A stretch of 64,000 nt of DNA, taken from positions 26,600,101 through 26,664,100 of the forward strand of contig NW_026947491.1 of assembly GCF_034190915.1 (NCBI RefSeq), given 5' to 3'. The translations under genes were made by a program, and so were the position numbers. This DNA is from Cavia porcellus (Eukaryota; Chordata; Mammalia; Rodentia; Caviidae). Below the pieces are notes generated by a model. That model saw only the letters and a list, made by a program, of their open reading frames with translations, was not told the DNA's origin and did not search any database. Positions 33,382-43,250 of the stretch are shown here, piece by piece (the stretch's first letter is position 1; each line of letters begins with the position of its first letter).

Positions 33382-33989
33382 TTGTACAAGCCCCACCCTT
33401 AAACTTTACCTTCCAAGTGCCATTATTGCCTTGAAAACCACATTCACAATCTTATAAAAGTACATGGTAGATAGACACACTACAAAGAAATGTACTTTTA
33501 GCATTTTTAAAACATAGCCCTCTGATTATTAGGGTATGCCTCAACCCTGGTGATTTCATTCTATTGAAAATCTCTTAGAGGCTCAAGGTTTTGGTCAAAC
33601 CTGACTGACAGCCCACTTTATTACTCTAATTCAGTGGTTCCCAGAATACCAGAACACAATTACCTGTGTTACCAAATAATCATTACTAAGTGACAGCTCA
33701 ACATAGGACTCGGGAGCTGAAAGCCTGTGTTACTATATTACACAACTGATTTTGGTCCACAGCTTTTATTATAGGCAGCTAAATTGGATATAAATTAATC
33801 TACAGTCAGATAAGAGCTGGGCCCCCAAGGAAGTCAGCAAGAAATAAAGACATCAGAATTGTGCCTGGAGGTGCATCTGAAGAAGACAAGGCCTCAAAAT
33901 CAAATCACAACAGCCTAATTTACATAATTCCCTAAGGGACAAACAGAACTGTAATTAGTGACCCTAGTCCATTAAGCCCAGAGAGTCAT
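33382..33989. other. No gene recognised
   Basis: AT-rich sequence with no recognised repeat. Confidence 0.4.
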
Positions 33990-34310
33990 CAGAAACCCAT
34001 GTCCCAAAATGGTCCTGTTTTAGAAGTCATGGATAAGCCTGGGTTAATGATGTTATACCTATGCCCTTGCTATGTGCCTTGTTTATTGTGTCGGTATTAG
34101 CTAAGCTTTATTACTTGTAGTCCTATAGGTTGGTATAGTTTAGCCCACATTGTTCCCACATTGTGACTTTGCTGTATAAATTACCCCTGACAAAGGGCCT
34201 CAGTGACAATGCACTTGGGACCTCTCCAGTCCCTCAGGAGCTATCTCTCAATAAAGCTTCCCTAGTCTTAACCTCCACTGTCCTTTGGAATTCATTCTTC
34301 AACTTCAGGG
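33990..34310 (+). mobile_element. Probable ERV LTR, forward orientation
   Basis: A TATA-like CTGTATAAATTACCCC (about 34171), a pyrimidine-rich segment, CAATAAAGCTTCC (about 34249) and TTTGGAATTCATTCTTCA give an ordered U3-R-U5 layout. No internal region and no target duplication were identified, so the ends are approximate. Confidence 0.55.
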
Positions 34311-34981
34311 CACACACTTGGCAATCTGACATCTACTAGGCTGGAAGTCATATTTCTCCTATAGTTTAATCCAACAGTCAATGCTACACCGAGACACCTC
34401 TGAGAATCAAATTTCCCAGTTGAATATAAACATGAGATGGTGAAAATACAATCCCAGGGCAGGGAAGCATGTGAATCTTCTGGAAGGATCCTGAGAAAAA
34501 GCTCTATGCAGCACATGAGCTAACAGAGCTGAGCCACTGAGCAGCTACACAACTAAGCAAGTAACACATTACCACAAATGAGCAACTTTATAAGCAGAGC
34601 TTGATATAAGGCCTAAATACATAAAAATTTAACTCAACCATGCTTGCAATAGGACTTTATGGCCATATAAATAACACATTAGATCATGCCTTGTAGAAAG
34701 TCTTGCATATTAAAATATAAAGTTGATTTAAAAAAATTAGTCTTTGAGTAAATTGACACAGACTGAATGTAAACTGTCTTCAGCTTAGCTTAGTCTGAAA
34801 GAAGAAAACCTAAGTCATTTAAAGAAATGTGACTATAATATCCACTCTAGCTTTAACTTAGTATAGCCTCTTGAGGTAGGCATGATATAGGGTAGTGAAA
34901 CTCCTGACCTACTATGTCTGGTATGAGTTTGTGTTCTCTAAAAATCAAAGAAGGAATTTTAGGAACAACGGAGGCTAACAG

Positions 34982-35242
34982 TGAAAGGATTTTGCCTTAA
35001 AATAAGTTACAGCCGCCAGAGATCGGTGGCATGAAAAGGGTCCCAGTTGGCTGCTTGCGCATCACCAGTGCCCACCCTAAGCACCGCCCCCGTCAGAGGT
35101 TATATATATATATATATCCCATACCCCACGTTCTGGCAGAGAAAGCCAGGCCACTGGTGGTCATGGGCTTCTCTCCACGTCCTTGGAATAAAGGCTATTT
35201 TTACTTTATATTCTCTCATTCAACACACCGAAAACTCTTTCA
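34982..35242 (+). mobile_element. Solo LTR, family B, copy 2, with exact target duplication
   Basis: A 261-base LTR, TGAAAGGATTTTGCC to CTCTTTCA, is flanked by AACAG at 34977-34981 and 35243-35247. It contains a short (TA)n run (35101-35117) and GGAATAAAGGC at about 35185. It sits directly at the left edge of the family A copy 2 LTR, so it inserted into or beside it. Confidence 0.85.
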
Positions 35243-35247
35243 AACAG

Positions 35248-36851
35248 TAGAATATATTTATTGAGAGAAAGAAAGCTTCTGTCTGAAGAGAGACAGATGG
35301 GGTCCTGAGTGGGTTGCCAAGAACTCTTGTCTTTTCCAGGGACTTGTATAGAGTAAAACCATGGGGTGAGATGGGTTCAGGGTGGGGAAAACGGGAACTC
35401 AAGGGAGACAGGGAATAAATAGGACAGAACTGTGGTTAGTGTTATAACTCAGACCCCGATATAAAATCCAGGAAGAAAGAGACCAAAAATTTAGGTAGCA
35501 AAGACTTTATTTCCAGGCCTGGCGACGAGTCTCCGGGAGCCAATTTGGAGACTGCGTCCCAGAGACTGAAGGGAGGACTTTAAAAAGAGGCTGGAGGAAA
35601 AGGGGGGGGGGACAAAGAAACCTGCAGAGCCATCAAACTTGTTGACCTGAGTCTGGGGACTGTATTGCTGTCCACTTAGCTCTGACAATCTCGGAAGTTT
35701 CTGGTGTTTCTCAAATTACTCCCATCCTACAGACTGACATTATCTTGGAGTGGCACATCTGCAGCAATATTTGGAGAAGAAAGTGGAGAGTTAATTATCC
35801 CAGGACAGCTCATTTTCGCTAGTGGGTGCGAAGGGGTCAAGAGTTACAAGAAGCTGAAACTTAAGTTTTACAAAGATCTGATATCTAACTCATTTGATGC
35901 ATACAGAACAAAAGGAAAGCAACGATTGGGGTTTGGGCCATAGTATTTCCCAATAATTTCTTTGAAGCTAAACAGTTCTTAAAATTGGGGCAGGCTCATT
36001 TTATGAAGATCATCACCGGGTCGGGAAGAGGTCACCAGAAACCCAAATTCTTTATGGTCTAGATAGATAGGTGAGGGGAGAAGGAGGCAATAAGGCGCCA
36101 TATAGAACAGAAAACGGCGGTTATGTGTCAAGGTCAGGTAAAGGGTTAAACTCATACGCAAATCTCTCTGCACACAAGCAAGTTACTTCAAACAAGTGTA
36201 AATTAGTGGGCCATCCTAGTTTTCTTTAGCTCTTTAGCGGAGAATAGAGGTGCCTAACAGTGATTAACAACCCTTGATAGCTTGTTTTAGCACAACTTCT
36301 GTAGTTTGTAGAGGGCAACAATGGTTAACATATCAATTAGGTGAGATTCTTGCAATTCTTTACAGAGGAGAGTATTGCTCAACATATCAATTAGGTCGCT
36401 TAACATATCAGTTAGGGGAAAAGGATTAAAAAAACACATTTAATAAGCCACGTTGCAGGTTTGCTATAATACACAAAATAATGAAGGTGTTTTCTTAGAG
36501 TACAACAGTTAGCCCATAAGATTAATAGTTCAGGTAAAATTGATTAAATTGGGGACAAATGGGGAAGTGAGTCACATAGATAGCAGGCATTCTTAGGGAG
36601 CAGTGACTCTTCCCTAGGGGATTGGAATGGTGACCCCTGGCTTCCTCAGGGTGGTAGGAAGTTATTTAGACTATCAGTCCTTAGGCTATGGATGAATTTG
36701 CTTGATCTTTTTCTTGAAGCTTGGCCCACAGCAGGAGGTGTCTGTCTTCCCCAGAGTTGCAAGGTATCTGGGCTTCTGCACTGGTTCCTTAGAGGACCTA
36801 GCCCTATCTCACTGCTTATAGTGTTTCTAAGTAACTCAGTTGCCTGTAACA
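35248..36851 (-). mobile_element. ERV LTR, family A, copy 2, split by a nested LTR
   Basis: The outer LTR is in two blocks, 35248-35439 and 36508-36851. Together they align with the continuous copy at 31.68-32.13 kb. The left block carries ATATTTATTGAGAG, a reversed poly(A) signal. The right end is CAGTTGCCTGTAACA. Confidence 0.75.
35440..36507 (-). mobile_element. Solo LTR nested in family A copy 2
   Basis: The insert is 1068 bases, TGTTATAACTC to AGTACAACA, flanked by exact GTTAG duplications (35435-35439 and 36508-36512). Removing it restores alignment of the outer LTR with copy 1, which fixes both ends. GACTTTATTTCC near the left end is a reversed poly(A) signal. Three near-identical 15-base units of AACATATCAATTAGG type lie at 36327, 36381 and 36402, in what would be U3. 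It is too long for most solo LTRs of the ERVL class, and I do not know the family. Confidence 0.8.
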
Positions 36852-37287
36852 GGACGAGTCTTTATACATCTTTTTAAAAGAGATATAGGAGAATGCATTA
36901 GAGGTAGGTACAGGACACTGCAGGTACTTAGCTGAGTGATGCTCCATACTGTTGGAAACTGGAGATCCCCTACATGTTTTGAGTGGTGTAAGTCTATGGA
37001 AGTTAATAATCTTGCTGGGTGGGAGAAGATGGCCGACTTATCAAGCAAGCATTCAGGGGTGAAGAGGACATTTGCAAGTGAAAGGGACTGGGCAGACCAC
37101 TCTGCAGCTGAAAGGGACTTTCCCAGGTATCCAGTTTGAGATAAGGAATAAAAGGAAATAAAACTGATTTTGTGTCTTAAAGCTGTAGTGTTTCATAAAG
37201 GCACATTTTTAAAATCTTTATTCCCTTATCTCCTTTCTTACCTAGTTTTATTTCTTCTGTCCCCATTTCCCCTCTGTGAGACCTCAG

Positions 37288-37785
37288 TCCTTCATTCTTT
37301 TTTTTTTTTTGGAAACAGGGTCTCTCTATGCAGCTCAGGCAGACCTTGAGCTCACTTTGTAGCCCAGGCTAGTCTTGAACTCGAGATGATTCTCCTGCTT
37401 CATCCTCCCGAATGCTGGGTGAAAGAGTTTTGGCCCAGACAGGACACAGTAGCTGGAAAAGCCTCAGGTGGAACCAAGGAGCTCCTATCTTCCACCCCCT
37501 AGGAATTTACCTCTGGCGCCAAAATTATACCAATGGGCTACTTGTGCATCCCTAATGCCCCCCAACCTTTTAAGCTACATGTATGCCCCCACTCCATGTG
37601 TTCCACGGAGAGATCATCGACCTCAGGGGGAGATGCCGCGCCCCAGGAGGTCGGAGGTGTCTTTCCCCGCATTCTCAAAATAAAGGTCATTTTATTTCAT
37701 ACTTATCTTTTCAGCCACCGACAGCCCCCCACAGTTCTATCACTGGGATTATAGGCATGGGCCACCACGCCCAGCTCAGTCCCTC
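37288..37785 (-). repeat. B1 SINE, reverse, interrupted by an LTR
   Basis: The B1 lies in two blocks, 37295-37419 (GAAACAGGGTCTCTCTATG to GAATGCTGGG) and 37743-37777 (CTGGGATTATAGGCATGG to CACGCCCAGCTC). Together they make one reverse B1. Confidence 0.85.
37420..37742 (+). mobile_element. Solo LTR, family B, copy 3, inserted in a B1
   Basis: A 323-base LTR, TGAAAGAGTTTTGGCC to GTTCTATCA, is flanked by exact CTGGG duplications (37415-37419 and 37743-37747). The B1 sequence resumes in register on the right, which proves the ends. CAAAATAAAGG at about 37676 is the poly(A) signal. This copy defines the family B consensus best. Confidence 0.92.
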
Positions 37786-38004
37786 ATTCTTAAAGGAGTG
37801 CAGAAGACTGATGGTCTGTCTTCAGTGACTGCTTCAGGCTGAGGACAGATGTAGGCTCTGTTATGGGGTGCTCCAGAAATTGACCCATAGGACACTGAGA
37901 TTCTAGAAACAAGTGAGGTTTATTAAAACGGCAGTGGTCTGTCAGCCTAGGCTATACTATAGAAACTTCTACTACTGGCTGACTGGCTGGTGCTGATTCC
38001 TTCT

Positions 38005-38086
38005 TTTTTTTGGTACCAGGAATTGAACTCACAACCTTGCACTTGCCGGGCAGGCACTTACACCACTGAGCTAAATCCCCAACCCT
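38005..38086 (-). repeat. ID SINE, reverse
   Basis: GGTACCAGGAATTGAACTC, then CTTGCCGGGCAGGCACTTA and GAGCTAAATCCCCAACCCC: a full ID in reverse. Confidence 0.92.
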
Positions 38087-38156
38087 GTTCTCTTTTCTCA
38101 TATACCCGTGTATGAGTTCACTAGGTCAGGGATGACCATGGCTACCACCTTCTTAC

Positions 38157-38504
38157 TGATAGAACTGTGGGGGGAAGGAGGAGGAGGATGACCAGCGGCA
38201 GCTGAAAAGATAAGAAGTATAAAATATAAATGACCTTTATTTTGGGAATGCGGGGAGAGACACCCCCGACCCCCTGGGGCGTGGCATCTCCACCCCAGGG
38301 CCTGCGATCTCTCCGTGGTGGAACACGTGGAGTGAGGCACATAAGTAGCCTCGGTCTGGGGCAGAACCCAAGGGGGAATTAGGGATGTACAGGTAGCCCA
38401 TTGGTCTTAGTTTGGCGCCAGAGGCAATTCCTAAGGGGTGTGGGGGAGATAGGAGCTTCCTGGCTTTACCAGCTACAGTATCCAACCGGGCCAAAACCCT
38501 TTCA
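38157..38504 (-). mobile_element. Solo LTR, family B, copy 4
   Basis: A 348-base LTR runs from TGATAGAACTGTGGGG on the left (the complement of copy 3's right end) to GCCAAAACCCTTTCA on the right. The flanks are CTTAC (38152-38156) and TTTAC (38505-38509), a 5-base duplication with one mismatch. A GGAAGGAGGAGGAGG expansion near the left end lengthens it. Confidence 0.85.
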
Positions 38505-38700
38505 TTTACAGCACTGTCATTGCTTTGGAATGTTACGAGACTTTTTTGCACATCTGGTTAATTGACACACAGAATGTGGGCACTGGGCAGTTTGGTTACC
38601 TTGAGATAAAACCTGTTTGTTTCCTTTTCATAGTTTTTACAGCCAATTAAGTGAGAAGAGGAAGCCTTTTGGGGATTTGACCAAAGCTCGCTCACTGCTT

Positions 38701-41235
38701 GAATTCTAACTGCTAACTAAGCATCTAAACTAAAATCTATAGGCCATAAAACAAATGAGGTTTTTAAGACTAGTATTTGGGGGGTTCTAAAGAGAAAATG
38801 GGGCAGAGAGCAGAAAGCAAATAGTGGTGGCGCTTACAAATACCCTCGCAGTCCGACCCAGCCAGGGACAGAAAGTCTCCTCCTGGCTGATGTAAAGGTG
38901 GCAAAGGAAAATTGGGGTTTATCTTTTGAAGAACCATCATCTTTCAATAGTCTGAAAGAGGCATGGACCATGAGATACTAGCCAACAGCAGTGAATCCCT
39001 GCAATGGACAAGAATTCCAAAGCAAGGTGTCTCAGCCAGGAAAACAAGGACTTTCTCACACCAGCTCATTTAGGGGAACTGGGATGCTTGCCAGTCCTTG
39101 GAGCCATGGCAAACCCTGATGTTTTGCTGATCTGTGAATGCAGACCTCACAACACAGAGGACACATCTGTGGAGTTATCAGGAATGTACATGTGACATTC
39201 AGTGTTGATAATGACACAAATTCCACCATGAGCCCTTTGGTTTTGTAAAATGGCTTTTCTCGTCATCTTTACTTCTGAATTTAATAATGAGATACATCTT
39301 CGTGTATAGTGAGTAAGAGATTCAGTGTATCACATTATATCCTCAGGTCCTAACCAAGTAATGAAGACAGCAGCCAGATGATGAAGATGATTATGCCAAG
39401 GGAAAACTGACTTGGTCCACCAATGCCTCAGGACTGAAAGGGTACTAGCCGACCTATGGTTCCAACCTGGCACCCTTGGACACTTGGGCACCCTAATGTA
39501 CATCTCCCTACCCATCCTGAAGGCACAAGTTTGTACCACAGGGCCACTGGGTATTACTTGGTGCTGCCCATCTTCCCCCAGCTCTTGCCTACAGCCAGTA
39601 GCAAACAAGTCAGCATCTCAATGGTGTGATTATAACCATGGGTAGGAATCCACCCTACATTCTGAGTGGCATTGCTCCACTTATGATAAGTATGGGTTCT
39701 TTGTTCCAACAAAGGAATGCTAACTGGCAGAGTTGCCCCTGCTATATAGTTAGCCAAGCATTTGTTTAATATTACCGTTACTCTTCATAATTTTGTTTGT
39801 ATTTTTGCCTTTGGATGTTTAAGTCCAAGTCAAAGTGAGACCTATGTTAAGCAAAATTAATCACATTCTCTATGTATATTTCAAAGTCAGTTCAGGCTCC
39901 TTAGACATTACCTTTGGGGCCTTGGGCAGAGCCTCCTGGCTCTTTCAGTTTTTCCTCTCCCAATCGTGTCATCTGCCAGGAAGGGTCATGGCCTTCATTA
40001 GACTACATGGCTTCCTTTGGAACCGCAGGGACATTCCCCTTTGGTCACCTTCTTTTGAGCGTAGTGGATACTGGCTGACTTCAGTCCTCAGGGTCCTTCA
40101 GCCTCTCTGATGTAGAGAAGTCTCTGCATGTCCTGGATCCCTCTTGACCATGGAGGGCCCGTGCCAAAATATTGGCTGTCTGCTTGGCCCAGCTGCCTTT
40201 CTAGCTTTGGTCTCCGAGCTTAGCTGAACACCAGTATTGAAGTGGGAATGGGGACTTAACTGTTACAATTCCATCTGGAAATCAAGCACTTTGAAATATA
40301 AAGCACAGTCAGAGAACTGCTATATATTTTTCCATCATGACTATCTTAGAAGTCAACATTTTGTAGAATGTTAACAAAGGTTTACTAGGAAAATTTTAAA
40401 TCAAGAGTAAACAGCACGTTAGTGGAACAATTAGGGTTGGTACAGTACTAGAACCACTAGATCTTTTGTCTTTAAAAATATAAGTAAATTCCCATATTAA
40501 TATAAAATACCTTTTTAGCTAGTCACTCTTTTTCAATTACAAAATATTAAATGACATAAAGGAATGGTTACCTAAGTTTGTTAACTTTTAATAGAGTGCC
40601 AGTTAAGTAGATCATGCTTGTTTATAGCCGCACTTTACAGGTTATTAATACTTAATCTCTAATCATTATACTGACATTGCCCCGCCTGTGTAAGGCACAG
40701 GCACACCTAACTACCATCACATGATTATATAACAATCACATAAATATAAATCTGAAAATGCCCATCATCATGACAACTACAGTTGGAGACCATCAGTATA
40801 AGATGTCTTTCTCAAATCCTGCATTTAAAAAGACCTATACATTTCATTGGAGAAAACAAAATGTATTTAATATACCATGAGGTTAGCAGTAATTAGCATC
40901 ACAGCTATATAGAAATCTTTACATATATTTACTTAGTTTTTATTCCGAAGGCTAAATTTAGATTCCTTTAACAAGTTCATAGTGTGTAACTATAGCATCA
41001 AGAATTAAAGGACATCTTTAGATTTATACACATTATCCAATATACAAGTGTATCTCATTTATACAATAATTAAAATGCTCATTTCATCAAAGCTAGCAGA
41101 TACAGATCAAGCTTTAAATAGCAGGACCAAATTTAAAGAGATGGCAAAAAAATTATTTTATACTTAATTACTAGTTATATACTGTATAAAACAGAGCACT
41201 TATTAGTTATTTGTATATATTAAACTTACACAGTT
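38701..41235. other. No gene recognised
   Basis: This is 2.5 kb with no gene structure I can support. 40.2-41.2 kb is very AT-rich. 38.9-40.2 kb has moderate GC and could include an old ERV, but no retroviral motif was found. Confidence 0.4.
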
Positions 41236-41239
41236 TTGG

Positions 41240-41393
41240 GGTATTTGTTTGTGGCAGGGTCTCACTATGCAATTTAGGTTGGTCTTGAACTCACTGTGTA
41301 CCCCAGGCTGGCCTCAAACTCACAGTAATCCTCCTGTCTCAGCCTCCTGAGTGCTGAAATTACAGGTGTGTGCTACCACAACCAGATTAAATT
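41240..41393 (-). repeat. B1 SINE, reverse
   Basis: GGCAGGGTCTCACTATGCAA, then AATCCTCCTGTCTCAGCC and GCTACCACAACCAG: a reverse B1. Confidence 0.9.
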
Positions 41394-41598
41394 TATGTGG
41401 GCATAACTCCATATACATATAACTTTAAAACTTACACTCACAGCATATCTTGTTTTCAGCAGGGAATATATGTGTGTGTATAGTTTCAGATACAGTCTCA
41501 GATATATATAGGGTGTGTTATAAACTAAGATAATAGTAGTTCATAAATTGATTATTGAAAACACTTTACAAGCCAATACTTAAACAACTGTCAACATT

Positions 41599-41688
41599 TT
41601 TTTTTTTTTTTCAGTACCGGGGATCGAACTCATGACCTCATGCTTGCCAGGCAGGCACTTATGCCACTGAGCTAAATCCCTGGCCCTA
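41599..41688 (-). repeat. ID SINE, reverse
   Basis: A T-run is followed by CAGTACCGGGGATCGAACTC, CTTGCCAGGCAGGCACTTA and GAGCTAAATCCCTGGCCC. Confidence 0.92.
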
Positions 41689-41717
41689 ACCTTCAACTTT
41701 TAAAACTCAATTTTTTT

Positions 41718-41806
41718 ACTTTTTATTTTTACTTTTTTGACACTGTGGATAAACTCATAGCCTCAGACTTGCCAGGCAGGTGCTTATGCCACTGAGCTAA
41801 ATTCTC
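41718..41806 (-). repeat. ID SINE, reverse, diverged
   Basis: ACTGTGGATAAACTCATAG, then CTTGCCAGGCAGGTGCTTA and GAGCTAAATTCTCG. Confidence 0.85.
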
Positions 41807-42079
41807 GTATCTTAAATTGGTCCCAAGTTCATAAACTCAATTTTTTAAGTAACCAAAAGCCTAACAATGAAAATCACAAGGAACTATCTTAGTAAAATGT
41901 AGAACTTTTGTCTTTTAATTTAAGCAAGAACATTTTAAGAAAACCTGAGTGCTTTAGACCTAGAAAGTTTAACCTTTTAATTATAGCCAAATGAAGTATT
42001 TCCTAGCCAGCTTTGGATGACACATGAAAACCAAACTATAGCACTGAGCACTTTAAGCTATACATATCGTCTTTTTTTC

Positions 42080-42087
42080 TTTTTCTT

Positions 42088-42128
<41 letters not shown>

Positions 42129-42236
42129 AGATAGGGTCTCACTGTGTAGTCTTAGGCTGCTTTGAACTCACAGCGATCCTCATTCCTCAGCCTCCCAAGT
42201 GCTGGGATAACAAGTGTGTGCCACCACACTCGGCCA
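42080..42236 (-). repeat. B1 SINE, reverse, with long poly(T) tail
   Basis: About 40 T residues (the A-tail complement, 42089-42127) are followed by GAGATAGGGTCTCACTGTG and the rest of the B1 to CCACCACACTCGGCC. The long, almost pure tail suggests a young insertion. Confidence 0.92.
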
Positions 42237-42262
42237 TACATATTATCTGTTTTGTTTTTTAT

Positions 42263-42376
42263 CTTTTTTTTTTTTTTTTTTTTTTGGTCTTTTTCGTTTT
42301 TATCGGTACCAGGGATCGAACTCACGACTGCCTGCTTGCAAGGCGCTTCTGCTGCTGAGCTAAATCCCCAGCCCCT
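42263..42376 (-). repeat. ID SINE, reverse, with extended 3' tail
   Basis: Read on the - strand, the ID body is followed after GGTACC by GATAAAAACGAAAAAGACC and poly(A). The same extension occurs at 53.3 kb and 56.9 kb. Confidence 0.93.
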
Positions 42377-42378
42377 AT

Positions 42379-42470
42379 CTTTTTTTTTTTATTGGTACCA
42401 GGTATCAAACTCATGACCACACACTTGCAAGGCAGGCGCATATGCTGCAGAGCTAAATCCCCAGCCTCCA
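42379..42470 (-). repeat. ID SINE, reverse
   Basis: A poly(T) run, then ATTGGTACCAGGTATCAAAC, CTTGCAAGGCAGGCGCATA and GAGCTAAATCCCCAGCC. Confidence 0.92.
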
Positions 42471-43208
42471 TACATATTATCTTTAACCGAGGAAAAACTC
42501 TGAAACTGATGTACGAAAATAATAATAGACACTACATTTATAAACAACCAGATGGAAATATGTTACCCACTTTAAAGATATCTTTATTCTTAGCTTGTTA
42601 ACTCTCTATTAAGCCATGCGAAAAGATATTTGGGCTATATCATGAGTGCTACTTATCCATATGCCAACTAAAATAGCAGATTCACTTGAAAACTGACACA
42701 CAGAGACACAACACAGCAACCCAATCATACATAACCTTTATGCGATACAACCATCCTTTATTTGTAAGCCACTCTGAATACCTTTTCTGTTAACACTATA
42801 TAGTCTCAGTAAGACTGAGAAGGTGAGAGAAGAGCTTTGAGATTTTGTCTTTTTACTAATTTACCTTTGGAAAAAATAATCAGCTTTTTAAAATCTTGTA
42901 TCTTTAGTTGGTCCCAAGTTCATAAAATATAACAAAGGTGATGTTTTGGATGCAGACATTGAGTTAGGAATCATATAAGGTTTACTACATGCCTTTAAAG
43001 TCTCTTTTGTGTACTTCTGGAAAGAGATAAAGACCAGAAAAAGAAAACACGGCAACCAGGGTCATGCCACAGGCAAACCCCAAATGGGTGTCAGGCTGCA
43101 TGAGGGGCCTGTTCCAACCAGAGTCACACTGCAGATGCACCCCAACTCTGGGTCATTCCACATATAAGGCCACCCCATTTCCCAGCATGTAACTGCCTGG
43201 AGCGGTTG
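42471..43208. other. No gene recognised
   Basis: AT-rich sequence with no recognised repeat. Confidence 0.4.
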
Positions 43209-43218
43209 CTGTGTGTGT

Positions 43219-43249
<31 letters not shown>

Positions 43250-43250
43250 A
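43209..43250 (+). repeat. (TG)n microsatellite
   Basis: TGTGTGTGTACG followed by about 14 TG units. Confidence 0.95.

Larger units (their letters stand above)
37859..38700 (-). mobile_element. Possible ERV LTR hosting an ID and a family B LTR
   Basis: The left end TGTTATGGGGTGCTCC with GAGGTTTATTAAAAC (a reversed poly(A) signal at about 37917) suggests another reverse LTR. An ID (38005-38086) and family B copy 4 (38157-38504) appear to sit inside it. The right end was not resolved. Confidence 0.4.
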
